A stretch of 64,000 bases of DNA from Benincasa hispida. Taxonomy: Eukaryota; Streptophyta; Magnoliopsida; Cucurbitales; Cucurbitaceae. The notes beneath the pieces were generated by a model. It saw only the letters and a program-made list of their open reading frames with translations, had not been told where the DNA came from and did not search any database. Of this stretch, positions 10,845 through 22,682 are shown in pieces (the stretch's first letter is position 1; each line of letters begins with the position of its first letter). The stretch lies in the NCBI RefSeq assembly GCF_009727055.1, contig NC_052358.1, positions 39,905,954-39,969,953 of the forward strand. Direction: 5' to 3'. Made by a program: the position numbers and the translations under genes.

Positions 10845-12045
10845 TTATGTATTCCATCATCTTTCCCCTTGCATTTGCTATCGTAGATTCTGAAAATGAC
10901 GTATCATGGATATGGTTTTATGAAAACTTACGAAGTTGTTTTGGGAAACGAGAGAATCTAGTCATTATTTCTGATAGGCATCTTAGCATTCTTAAAGAAG
11001 TTTTAAGAGTGTTTACTAATGTTAAGCATTGTGTGTGCATATAGCATCTCTTAAGAAACTTGAAACTTCATTTTAAGGATCCATTGCTTGATAATAATTT
11101 CTTTAGTTGTGCTAATGCCTACACTATTGTTGACTTTGAGTACCATGTGAGATCCATGGAGTCAATCTATCCAAATATTAGAAGTTATCTTAGTAGTATT
11201 GGGTTTGAGAAGTGGTCTCACATCGAATGTTGTAGAAAGTATAAAGACAGTTTTTAAAGATGCTAGAGAACTACACGTGGCTAGCTTGCTTAGTTCAATA
11301 AGAGATATATTACCAAAGTGGTTTTATGATTGCAGTAAAGCTTCTTTTGCAATGAAAATTGTTTCGACTTCTTGGGCTAATAACATATTACGATGAAAAC
11401 ACAAAAAGTCAAGAAGTTTCTTGGTAAGAATTTTGTTTTCTTTTTTTTTTTATTGTCTATCTATTATTATCTATCTCAGATAGACACTGATAGTGCTCTA
11501 TCTCTGTTTATCTCAAATAGACACTGATAGAATCCTATCTCTATCTATCTCAGATAGACTATGATAGTATTTTATTTATTGATACTGATTACTTTCTTGT
11601 ATTTATCTATTAGGTTGATCCCATTAGCAACACTGAATACAAGATAATGGATGGACATAAACAGTTCATAGTGAAGCTAGAATTGGGTTCTTCCAGTTTT
11701 CGAGTATGGGATTTTGAGGAAATTCCATGTGCACATGCACTTTTTGTTCTTCGAATGCTTAATTTAGATACCTGTTCTTATGTAGCTGACTTTTATTATA
11801 GAAGAACATTGTCAGCAACATACAAGTGTTGTGCTAGACCTGTTGAAGTTCATTTGGATTGGAGAGCTAAAGATGATGTCATGAAAGTGTTACCTTCTAT
11901 TGTTAAACGTCAAGTTGGAAGACCTGAAAAACAAAGAATTCCATATGTAGGTGAATTTAAAAGTTCATCGAAATGTACTCGTTGTAATTGTAAAGGCCAC
12001 AATAGTAGGACTTGCAAACTTGAACCAATTAATCAAATGATTTAA
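10845..12045 (+). pseudogene. MULE transposase, catalytic core to zinc knuckle (broken)
   Basis: The core reads IFPLAFAIVDSENDVSWIWF then RENLVIISDRHLSILKEV, the MULE transposase domain around its second catalytic Asp. A stop at 11,042 and shifts near 11,200 follow. After SWANNILR an intron is likely: donor gtaagaa at 11,424, acceptor ttag at 11,610-11,613. It resumes with VDPISNTEYKIMDG. The SWIM region VWDFEEIPCAHAL keeps the C-H pair, but the earlier CxC is replaced by S and F. The C-terminus carries a CCHC knuckle (CTRCNCKGHNSRTC). The last exon (11,614-12,045) is fully open, so the 3' half decayed less than the 5' half. Confidence 0.88.
11450..11575. repeat. Palindromic minisatellite inside the transposase intron
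   Basis: Three to four units of tctatctctgtttatctcaaatagacactgatag type, within the predicted intron 11,424-11,613. It is the same repeat family as the flanking arrays. Confidence 0.8.
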
Positions 12046-12179
12046 TCATTATTTTTCATTGTAATACATGTATAGATATATGGATTAACATTGGACTTTA
12101 TGAATGTTATTTTCTGATTTATGATGTTCTTGCGTTATTTTTAATAGTATCTTCACTTTTCAATAGAACTGAAGAAGTA

Positions 12180-13745
12180 CAAAAATTATCTATTGATATC
12201 AGGCAGGTGATAGACACAAAAACTAGTTGTGATAGGCACAGATAGTGCCTATTTGACTTTATCTACCGATATCAGGTAGGTGAACTTTAGTAAGAAAATT
12301 AGTAGACAGATACAGATAGACAACTATCTGTGTCTATCACTGTGTAAATAAATTATGATATCTATTTGAATCTATCAGTAGATAGTTGCAACATTGTTTA
12401 TCACTAAATATACAGTCTTGATTATTTTCCTAAATGTACATCACACATTCATTGCAACTATGTCCCCCCTCTTTAAGTCAAATCCTTAAATGATAGGACT
12501 CTATTGAAGTCACCCATCCTTTAAAACCCAATTCATTGAAATCTATCACTCTTTATCTCATATAGACACTGATAGTATTCTATCTTTGTTTATCTCAGAT
12601 AGACAATGATAGAACTCTATCACTATTCATCTTAGATAGACAGTGATAGTTTTAAGTCTTTGTCTATTTCAATTCAAAGTTATCAATAATAGATCCACTC
12701 AAATAAACATGTAAATGTTAAATTATTATTGTTTATCATAAACAAGTATGTAAGATAAAAAATTATCTACCAACAACAAAAATACTGATATGATATTATT
12801 GTTTATCATTGAAGTCCACCACTGTCTATCAGATAGTGTTCTATCTTTGCCTATTTGAGATAGACTGTGATAGAGTTCTATCAGTGTCTATCTGAGATGG
12901 ACAGTGATAAAATACACTATCTCTGTCTATTAGATAGACAGAGATAGTGTTCTATCTCTCTATCTATCTCAATTTAAAGTTATCAATAATATATCCACTT
13001 AACTAAACAAATATAGAGTGCAAACGATATAGAAATTATAGAAACAGATATTAACGTTTACAATTAAAGTCCATCATTATCTATCTTATCATTGTCTATC
13101 TTAGATAGACAGAGATAGAGAACTATCACTATCTATCTAATAGATAGTGATAGCCCTCTATCTCCTTCTATTTCAGATAGACAGAGATGGTCTTCTATCT
13201 CTCTGTTTATCCAAATTCAAAGTTATCAAAAATAGATCCACTCAACTAAAAAAATATAGAGTGAAAACGATATAGAAACTATAAAAATAGATATTAGTAT
13301 TTACCATTGAAGTCTATCACTGTCTATTTGAGATAGACAGAGATAATGCTCTCTCACTTTCTATCTCAGATAGACAGAGATAGTGCTCTATCTTTGTCTA
13401 TCTCAATTCAAAGTTATCAATAATAGATCCACTCAGATAAATAGGTATATATTGATGTTAAAGTTTTTCAATAGCTGCTAAAGTTCCTAAGATAGATAGT
13501 GATAGTTAACAAGACAATGAACAAAACATGTTAATTTTATAAATTCCAGAAGTAGTTGATTGTCAACAAGTAGAAAGAAACTTACAAATTATATAAAGTA
13601 GAAAACAAAGTACAAAGAAATGTTCAATTTGAAACTTTACAAACTGTATAAAGTAATCCAATTATTGTCTATCATACATACAAACCTCTCTACAAACCTC
13701 TCTTTAAGATAGACAGTGATAGAGGACTATCATTGTCTATCATAC
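12180..13745. repeat. Palindromic minisatellite, right array with higher-order period
   Basis: Units combine 'tgtctatctgagatagaca' with 'gatagtg.tctatctc'. A larger period is superimposed: the block 'aaagttatcaataatagatcc' recurs near 12,678, 12,976, 13,219 and 13,410, followed in three of four cases by 'gcaaacgatatagaaa'-like sequence. Spacing falls from about 300 to 190 bp. The block lies directly downstream of the transposase. Confidence 0.85.
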
Positions 13746-14150
13746 ATACAAAACTCTCTTTCCCTTTGGCTCTCATTTTCAACTTGGATCTACAAGGAAA
13801 AGCAATTTTAGTTAATAAGTATGCAAAAATAAAATAAAGTAGTAAATGACAAACCAAATATTTATCCCAGGTAAATATGTTGTTTCACGGTCAACCATTG
13901 TATCAAGATCATGTCTTTCTTCAGAAATTCGAAGGCTAAGAGAAGCCGGTTGATTTTTTTTCCACACCTTCTTTATGCTCTTATTATTTTTTGTATGGGC
14001 TGGGATATTTTCGGTATTCATATGTTGGGTTGGGCTTTCTTCCATCCATTTTGGGTTCCTTTTAAATTTTGCTATTGGTTGTAAATAATTTGGGCTTTTT
14101 TATTACATTTGAAAAGACCTCTTAATCGAGTTGTTCAAATTATTTAAGGG
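13746..14150. other. No recognised gene; short reverse ORF
   Basis: A 77-codon reverse reading frame (13,812-14,045) opens here with a hydrophilic first half and a hydrophobic end. It matches no family I know and has no context, so I treat it as chance. It may be cargo DNA of the adjacent MULE. Confidence 0.25.
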
Positions 14151-14454
14151 AAATATAGGGATTATTTATATTAATGTGATTAATATAAAGTATAATGTAT
14201 ATTGACACATAACAATACATAGTTAATTATAAATATGATTTATAATTAAAACTATATAGTATATGAGAGTAATATATTTGAATGAGATTCAAATATAAAT
14301 TATATGAATGAGATTCATATAATTACGATAGGTTAAAATTAATGTGAATGTGAATCATATTAAAACTATAGGTTATGAGAGAGTTACACATTTTTAAGCA
14401 TGTTTAATTAAATGTGTGATATTCAAATAAATTTATGATTAATTAATAAGATTA

Positions 14455-14495
<41 letters not shown>

Positions 14496-14584
14496 ATTTT
14501 ATAATTAATCAATAAGATTAATTCATTATCATTATTTTATAAAAAAATTAATTTTAATTAGATTAAAATTAAATAATATTTAAA
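14151..14584. other. AT-rich LTR-like relic with (ATT)n microsatellite
   Basis: Repeated 'gaatgagattcatataatt'-like phrases and alternating AT resemble the AT-rich part of the copia LTR at 9,960-10,360. A perfect (ATT)n run lies at about 14,455-14,494. No gene. Confidence 0.35.
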
Positions 14585-15301
14585 AATAGCTCCCATGTAG
14601 ATGTATGTCATAACCAGTCCCAGACTACTCTTTAAGCCTAGGAAAGGACATGACTGCAGTAGTTATCAACTCTTTTGTTGACACTCACTACCTAGTAACT
14701 CTAACGGAAATAATTCTGATATCAACATGCAACTCATACACAGTGGAAGCCTCTTAGGCCAAATTCATTAAGTTTAAACACACAATATATTTAGAGAGAT
14801 TAGATTACTAGTTTCAAAAGTTCCGATGCCCAAAACCTTAGTCCCTATATAAACAATTGTAACATGTGTACAATATTTACAGTAACCACCTAATCGACAG
14901 GTTACAATATCTTTGTCCTTTAGTGGCAGAGCAGATGCAGAGCTATCTCCTAAGAATTTGACCGCTACCTAGGGGAAAGGAAAATATTTGAAAATGGGGT
15001 GAGCTTGCTAGCCCAGTGAGTGACTTAAGAAAGAAAACTGATTCTCATGCAAAAGTTTCAATAAAGAGATTAAACTGAAATATAAATTTCTACAGTAACC
15101 TTGTACGACGATATAAACATTTTCCAAGCATAAAGCATATAAAGCTATTTTTATTAGAAAACATTAAAACTATTCCTTAGTTAAGAAATACCCTTAAATC
15201 CCAACGTCAACTGTTAGTTAAGAGAGAACCATTTTGCTCAATCTCAGACTTTAACTACCTATGTGCACATGGCCACGCTATCGTCATACCTTAGGTACTT
15301 T

Positions 15302-15418
15302 TGCTCAGATACCTTTTCAAAACTTGTCCTTCAGTATCGAGCTGCTCGGATACCTTATGAAATGTCCTTCAGTATCGAGTTGATCAGATACCTTCTCAAA
15401 TGTTCTTCGGTATCGAGT
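15302..15418. repeat. Degenerate tandem repeat, about 39 bp x 3
   Basis: Three consecutive copies of a unit running 'tgctcggatacctt' to 'ccttcagtatcgag', lengths 40, 39 and 38 bases, with a few substitutions each. It lies inside the old LTR. Confidence 0.8.
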
Positions 15419-17030
15419 TTCAAGTAAAACTAGTCATAAAATGACTTTCTCTTTAAAGCATGTAAGGCATACCGTATAGAAAACATGTCTTAAAAGATAC
15501 TAACGCATGCTTGGTGTATTTAAACACACATAAATAGTTTTTCAATAAACAGTCATACATGGCATGCGTTTAAAATATAACTCATGTTTTGCTTGGAAAT
15601 TACTTCGTAAAACTAGCTAGCATGAGAATAATATTTATTTAAAACATGGTTTCTTTAAAACATTGTAATTATTTAGTCACTCACCTTGGTCGTTTAGGAA
15701 CCTTTCTCTCTAGAAGTTCCTTGGTTACCTTGGGCTCCCTTTTGAACCTAAGATCCAGATTCAATTTAAAGCTCGGATTACTCATAGTTATAAGCTTATC
15801 TCGAGATACTTTCTTCTACAAACATGCTCTAAAATGTCTCAGGAAGTTTACCTTAAAATATTAGCTCATAACTCTTCGTGATGAATCATCAAAACATCTA
15901 GAATGACCCAAGCTTACCTGATAGCTTGACCCTTCTGTCATTTCCTCACTTTCTAGCTTGATTCCTTGGAGCTTCTTCTCCAGCAACCCTATCCTAAAAA
16001 CTAGACTCTCAGAGCTTTCAGATGGCTTTGGAATCATTCCAAACGCACGAGTATGCTGGGAGATATCCTCATCCCAAGTTGACGCTACTTCCAGACTTCA
16101 CTGTCGACTGCGTCTCCTTCTCTTGAAACTTTATGACCAATGCCTGGTTTTGCTACCAACGCATGCGTTCTTTCATCAATGCGTAGTTTCCTCATAATCA
16201 GCCTTCATACACTCTTCTTAATATTCTTTGAAGAGAATTTGAGTTATGATCTGAAGAGAAGTCCTTGGCCCTATTTATAGGCGTCCAAAATCTCTCCAAG
16301 GCCGACACCTCCTACTTGGCGACATGTCCAAGTATCTTTTCCCCACACTATCAATGCAACCTTCATGCCATTGCAATCTAAGGTGTCTTCCTCTTCCTTA
16401 ACCCACACATAATGCTTAAATTTGCATGTCTTCTTGTGCATCCACCTCATTTGCTTGAAGCCCAAGATTTCTTCCCAACAAGCCACATGTTCGGATGATC
16501 ACCATTGGCTCATTCCACACCCTTATGGTCGCAAGCCATCTTGGCCGATCGCTCCCTCACATGACCTATGCGCCCATCTAACCTCCAATGCGTTCATCCA
16601 ACCTAAAATGTGGTCATCCTACCTCAAATGCTTGGTCGTGGATGCCATTTTCTCTTGCATGGCTTTACCTTTGGCCTATGCGCTCAACTAGGATTATGAC
16701 CAACACTCTTCCAACGCATACTATTATCCTTGTCCTATGCACCCACATGCCCTCGAATGTCCTTGGCATATAGTACATCACCAATGCATAACAACCTTTG
16801 GGTAAAGCTAGTTCTCAACTCAACACTTCATGGTATAGCTTACCATCGCCTTGGCTCTTGCTAACGCATCCCCTATGGCCAACGCATGTATGTCCTTGTT
16901 TGCCAACGTCCTTAGTCTCTTATTCAAGACCAATGCAACCTAACCTCATAAACCTTATGTACCGCAAGCCTTAGTAACGCAAAAATGTTTCACCATGCGT
17001 CCATCATGGCTTGTCTCATTTCCTAGCTCA

Positions 17031-17226
17031 TCGTCTAGTACTGTTGCCGTATAACACCATCGCATAGGGTCTACGCCTATCGCATAGCACACAGCTTACC
17101 GCACAGCTCTCGCTCATCGTGTAGCGCTGACGCCCATTGTCTAGCAAAGCACAGCTATTGTCTAGCGCACACGCCCATCACGTAGCGCCATCGCCCAACA
17201 TCATCATCTAGCACTGATGCCGATCG
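17031..17226. repeat. 'Catcgtctagcgc' degenerate array, left half
   Basis: About ten degenerate copies of a 12-20 base word (cat-cg-c/t-a/c-tagcgc) in irregular spacing. The same array continues at 26,347-26,640. It was therefore one array before the gypsy element at 17,227-26,346 inserted. Confidence 0.65.
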
Positions 17227-18914
17227 TTGCTTGTCCTCAAGCATATCTTCTACTAAGGCAATAATGCTCAATTCCTATCCTATATTTTTTGCAACGAATG
17301 GTTGATCCGAATGTTACACTTAGGCACATTACTTAACAAAGTAATTTCCTTCCATCCTTGCTAATTCCTAGCAAAGCCCTACTTTATTCGTCTATATAAC
17401 AAATTTCTGCTCAAAGATTCTTTTCTAGTTTTAAAATAGAATGTTTATCTCTTCTTTGTCGAAACAACTTGATGCATCTATTTGCGGTGGTCAAAACTTT
17501 GCATCATTTGTTTAGAGACTGTTGATCATGGTTACACCCTTCAGTTTGGCTTGTTCCCACGGGTGTCATGCGAACATCCAACTACGGTTGTGTGCCAATT
17601 TCAACTTTAACTCATGGTATTCAGAGGACTTGTCTCCTGCATTCTTTTATTTTGTTTTTGTTTTTTTTTCATACTGCATTGTTCTTGGAAACCCATCTTT
17701 GTTTTGGCTTACTCCTATGGGTGTCATACGAACATCCAACTACGAGCAGGCTCCTTTCACAACTAAACTCTTATCAGGTTGGGAACATTTTTTAGGCTTT
17801 CCCTTGTGCTAACATTGGAGTTTTGCATAATTTTTTTTTGAAAATGGAAATAAAATAAACGCATTTTCTTAATGATCACATATTCTTGATCTCATCTGCT
17901 CAGACCTTCCTCACCCCTAAATTTAAAGATAAGCAAGGTTCTCATTGCATTGTTTGGATAGACTTGACAAACACTTAGAAGAAAATTTCAAAAAGAAGGT
18001 TTGAGCAGAACTTTGAAAAATAAAAGGTAAAGTACTGCTAAACTAAGAATTAATTAGGTGTTAGTCAGAATTTTCAAAGTATGGGAAATGTTTCTAAGTA
18101 TAAACATATAATACATCATGGCAGCGCAATGAAGATCGTAAAAATAAATGATTAAGAACATCGCAAATAATTGAAAAAAGGATGATAAAGAAAAAGGCAC
18201 AGGAAAAAAGGATTGAGTATGTACTCAATTGTATTGAATATTAACAAAGTATACAAATAAGTATAAATGATCGCAATACAAAATTTTTGTCTATATAAGA
18301 GTCAAAGAAATTGATAAAAAAAAAAAAAAAGAATTAAGCTTTTCTTTCAAATTTGATTCAGAAGGGTGCACGATTAAAAATTCACACCATGCTTCCAATA
18401 AACGTAGATACATTTTTGCTGAGGACGGGCAACACACATGTACTCCTGCATCACACCCCTTATCTAAACACATTTTTGGAGGATCGGGCGCACAACATTT
18501 CTATCAGTACAACACTACCTCAACATAGTGCATCTAACTAAGGACGGGCAAAGGATACACACACGCGCAACACACCCCTCAATGCGATGCATTTAGGTAT
18601 AATGGATGCAAGGTGTCTCTTGTTACCACACACTGCACCCATCATCACATTACTTACCAGCTTCTATTTTTTTTCTTTTTAATTCATCAACAACGCAAGT
18701 CGAAAAAGATTTTGCGGTGTTTAATGATTCATCCAATCATTCTCAAAATCTATACGACCGACGCTACTAAATTAAAGGAATGGAAATACATATGAAATTA
18801 AATTGGAAGAAAATACATAAAGTATTAAAAGCTAATCCTAATAGGCAACAAATAAAGGAATTTAGAAAGCGGTAAAAAAAAGCTGTAAAGAAAGCAAGTA
18901 AACATAGATAGTAA
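17227..18914 (-). other. Gypsy 3' non-coding region
   Basis: Lies between the integrase and the truncated end. It includes a near-duplicate phrase 'gggtgtcat.cgaacatcca' (about 17,571 and 17,728). A block at 18,400-18,740 ('gaggacgggcaa', 'acacaccccttatc', 'acctcaacatagtgcat') recurs at 45,640-45,960 in the core of the inverted-LTR unit. This shows the two elements are related. No ORF is supported. Confidence 0.65.
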
Positions 18915-20232
18915 GGCTTAATCCGTTGACCATTGACTTTAAATGCACTGTTCCCGTCTAAAGTTGTTAATTCCACTATGCCGTGAGGAAAGATTGTCTT
19001 GATTTGGAATGGCCCAGACCAGCAAGACTTCAATTTCCCTGGGAACAATCGTAAATGTGCGTTAAATAATAATACCTGTTGACCTTCGGTGAATGTTCGA
19101 TCGTTTATACATGCCATTTCTTGGTTTCCTCCTTATAGATCTTGGCATTTTCGTAGGCGTCCCTTCGCCATTCGACCAGCTGGTTCAGTTGCAGCTTCCG
19201 AACTTTCTCCGCACTCGCTAAATCAAACTTTAGCTTCTTGCATGCCCACATCGCCTTATGTTCTAACTCGAGCAGCAGATGACAAGCTTTTCCAAAGACC
19301 AGGGCATACGGGGACATGCCAATTGGTGTTTTATAGGCAGTCCTGTATGCCCACAATGTTTCATCAAACTTGGGTGACCAATCCTTCCTAGAAGTATTGA
19401 CTACCTTCTCCAAGATAGTTTTGATCTCTCTGTTAGAAATCTCCGTCTGCCCATTAGTTTGTGGGTGATATGCAGTCACAAATCAATGGCTGAAGTCGAA
19501 TTAAGTCAACAAGCTGGCAATTATGCGGTTGATAAAGTGAGAGCCCTCATCGCTGATTAAGGCCCATGGCGTCCCATATCAAGCAAAAATGTTCTTCTTC
19601 AGAAACTTCGCCACTGTGGTTGCATCATTCTTGGCACATGCGATGGCCTCAACCCATTTTGATACGTAATCAACCGCGACCAAAATATAGTGATGACTTT
19701 CTGATGGTGGAAATGGGCCCATGAAGTCAATTCCCTAAACATCAAATAATTCAACCTCTAAGATTGATGTCAATGGAATTTCATTTCTTTTAGACATATT
19801 CCCCGTTCTTTGACATCTGTCGCATTGCACAACATGGGCATGGGCATCCTTAAACAGTGTTGGCCAGAAGTAGCCACACTGTAGGACCTTTGCTGCGGTC
19901 CGCTGGCCCCCAAAATGTCCTCCATATGGAGACTCATGACAAAGCTCTAAAATGTGCTTGACTTCGTGCTCAGGAATGCATCGACGTAATATATGACCAG
20001 GTCCAAGTCGATATACGAATGGATCGTCCCAGAAATAAAATTTGGCATCATATCTTAGCTTCTTCTTCTGCTGGTAAGTATAGTCATCCGGTATTTGATC
20101 GCAAATGATGAAGTTTACTATGTCCGCATACCAGAGAACATTAATGTCTACTGCCATCAGCAACTCATCGGGGAATCTTTCCTCAATATCTTTTTCTATC
20201 CCTTGAACCTCGCAATTCTCCAATCGTGACAA
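18915..20232 (-). pseudogene. Gypsy integrase
   Basis: Zinc-binding HHCC domain around 19,800-19,990 (HILELCHESPYGGHFGGQRT then CDRCQRTGN). The catalytic core spans a broken stretch: GIDFMGP (first Asp), SDEGSHF (second Asp) and [15 protein letters not shown] (Glu). The C-terminal module has SCWSGPFQIKTIFPHG. In-frame stops fall near 19,737, 19,580, 19,507 and 19,489. All three DDE residues are still present despite the stops. It would have inserted the element's cDNA. Confidence 0.88.
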
Positions 20233-20239
20233 ATGGTCG

Positions 20240-20640
20240 GTGACTTAGTTCTCGGTGCCCTTCCGGTCTTTAATCTTCAGGTCAAACTCTTGCAGGAGCA
20301 ACACCCACCGTATAAGCCTCGATTTTGCATTCTTCTTCATCATCAAATACTTGACCGCAAAGTGATCCGTGTACACCACAACGTTTGTTCCGATTAAGTA
20401 CCGTCGGAATATCTCTAATGCAAATACCACTGCGAGCAGTTCCTTCTTTGTGGTTGTATAATTCTCCTGTGCATCATTCAATATTTTACTTGCATAATAA
20501 ATAGGATGCAATATCTTATCCATGTGCTGACTCAAAACTGCGCCCACAGCATATCCGCTAGCATCGCATATCAACGCAAGTGGTTGCGTCCAATCCGGAG
20601 CAATCAAAATGGGTGTGGAGATGAGCACATCTTTCAATGT
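20240..20640 (-). pseudogene. Gypsy RNase H
   Basis: Reads [17 protein letters not shown] (first catalytic Asp), [17 protein letters not shown] (catalytic Glu) and [13 protein letters not shown] (Asp), a normal Ty3/gypsy RNase H. The 130-codon frame is open but is cut off from RT by a stop near 20,674. A stop near 20,247 separates it from integrase. Confidence 0.9.
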
Positions 20641-20676
20641 ATTGAATGCTTTGGTGCATGCGTCATCAAAATTATA

Positions 20677-21345
20677 TTATCGGTCAGCTTCTAGGAGTGA
20701 ACTTAAGGGCCTTGGGATCTGGGAGAAGTTACGAATAAATCTTCTATAAAACCCAGCGTGTCCCAAAAAGCTCCTAAGTGTTTTTACGTTCACTGGTAGG
20801 GGTAACTTGGAAATTGCGTCAATCTTTGCCTGATCAACTTCCAATCCTGCCTTAGAGATTTTGTGACCCAACACTATTCCTTCTTCCACCATAAAGTGGC
20901 ATTTTTCCCAGTTCAAAACAAGATTTGTTGCCACAAATCTCTTCAAGACCTTTTCAAGGTTAGATAAACAGGAGTCATAAGTATTACCGAAGACTGAGAA
21001 ATCATCCATGAATACCTCGACTGACTCCTCCAAGTAATCTGAGAATATTGCCATTATGCATTGTTGAAAAGTGTCTGACACATTGCAGAGTCCAAAAGGC
21101 ATGCGTCAGAATGCGAACGTACTAAATGGGCACGTGAAGATTGTCTTATCTTGGTCCTCCGGCGCAATTGCTATTTGGTTGTACCCTGAATAGCCGTAAA
21201 AAAATAGAAGAATTCATTTCCCGCAAGTCTATTTAACATCTTATCAATGAACGAGAGTGGGAAGTGGTCCTTTTTAGTGGCCAAATTCAGCTTGCGATAA
21301 TCCATACAAATTCTAACCCGCTAGTGTTCTTTGGGAATTAATTCT
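20677..21345 (-). pseudogene. Gypsy reverse transcriptase
   Basis: The fingers/palm read CMDYRKLNLATKKDHFPL, then GYNQIAIAPEDQDKTIFTCP, then MPFGLCNVSDTFQQCI. The active site is FMDDFSVFG instead of the usual YMDDFSV. The thumb-side motif LGHKISKAGLEVDQAKI follows. A stop replaces a residue just before RMPFGLCN (about 21,105) and a shift lies near 21,200. Upstream, 21,346-22,000 is a decayed linker with no clean frame. Confidence 0.9.
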
Positions 21346-22000
21346 TTTGTCATTTAGTGACGATTGTCATCCCCCCTTTCTTCGGACACACTGCACTGGG
21401 CTCACCCAACTGCTATCAGATATCGGGTAGATGACACTGCATCAACCACTTTACTATTTCCTTCTTTACGACCTCCTCATGGCAGAGTTCAAGCGCGTTG
21501 CCTTTCTACTAATCCAGTCTTTCCTTCTTCCTACGAACTTGGCATACAATACGAAGACTGATTCTCGAATGTCTTGCCAAGGTCCATCCTAGGCTTTGTG
21601 TTATTTCTTTAGGATCTGTATGCACATCAATCTTCTTTCTCCTTACCAGCGATGCAGAAATGATAACCAGTAACGTGTTGTTACTCCTAAGTAAGCATAC
21701 TTAGGTGCACAGCAATGGCTTTAACTCTAGCACAGATGGTACTTCAAAGATGGCTTAATGTGTTATGATGTCCGTTCAGAATAACTTGAGCGGTTCAATA
21801 ATTTGATTCAACATGAATTGTGGGCGCAGTCCTCCTCCACATTGCACCGATTTCAAAAATCTTCTTCCTTAGATCCTTCAGGGGTTTCATGCCAAGGTTC
21901 TTCCCACAGTTCCTCAATACCTGGCAATTTTCTATATCACCTGGGTACTTCAACGCATTGAACACGTTGAATTTTACTTCCTGATCGTCGACCCTGATGG

Positions 22001-22290
22001 TTAATTTCCTTTTTGCACATCGATCAGTGCTCGCCCTATTGCGAGAAATGGACGACCCAAGATGATAGGGACTTCTCTATCGACTTCATAATCCAATATG
22101 ACAACTTCTGCCGGGAAGATAAACTTGTCCATTTGCATGAGAACATCCTCTATCTTGCCCTCATGAAGCTTTATCGATCTATCGACCAACTGCAATATGA
22201 TCGTGGTTGGTCTTGCGTTGCCGATATCTAGCTTCTTAAAAATCGACAAGGGCATCAAATTTATGCTTGCCCCTAAATCTCATAGCGCGT
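22001..22290 (-). pseudogene. Gypsy aspartic protease
   Basis: The active site reads [16 protein letters not shown]: the Asp is kept, but the preceding Cys of the usual CDLGAS is a TGA at about 22,280. [16 protein letters not shown] and [19 protein letters not shown] follow, the standard Athila/Tat protease pattern. The frame ends at 22,001. Confidence 0.88.
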
Positions 22291-22682
22291 TCCCAACCAT
22301 CTTCCTTCCTATCGTGCAAGGCAATGTAAAACTCCCAAAGTCCTTCATTTTAGTGGGGAGATTGTTTTGAAACAGTGCGCTGCACTCATAGTTAACGTAG
22401 CTGTTTCATTTTCCCTGATCTTTCTTTTATTGGCAAGAATATCCTTGAGAAATTTTACATAACTCGGCATCTGCTCTAGTGCTTCTATCAAGGGAATGTT
22501 AATGTGTAGCTGTCGGAGAACGCCAGAAACCTCTGAAATTGCTTGCTATCATCTTTCTTCTTCAGCCGGGACAGAAAAGGTGGCAGATTCCGCCGTATTT
22601 CTTGTTCACTTGGCTGTTTGTTGAGGTCTTATGCTTGCTGTGTTTCATTAACTGGAGGTTGCGTTGATTTAGAATTCATGTC

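Larger units (their letters stand above)
14585..17226 (-). mobile_element. Old gypsy-type LTR, main part
   Basis: 'ggggtgagcttgctagccca' at 14,996 is the kind of motif seen in chromovirus (Tekay-like) LTRs. A TATA-like tataaatagg on the - strand at about 16,271-16,280 supports reverse-strand transcription. Upstream (higher coordinates) are many 'aacgcat' and 'catcgtctagcgc' words that resume at 26,347 after the inserted element. No coding region is supported. Family assignment is tentative. Confidence 0.45.

Noticed and set aside
13812..14045. 77-codon reverse ORF as a small protein gene
   Set aside because: No family resemblance, no promoter context and a hydrophobic low-complexity end; expected by chance in AT-rich DNA.
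15646..17812. Multiple 60-96 codon frames in the old LTR and gypsy 3' region
   Set aside because: None carries a recognisable domain; all lie in LTR or 3' non-coding DNA and several overlap on opposite strands.
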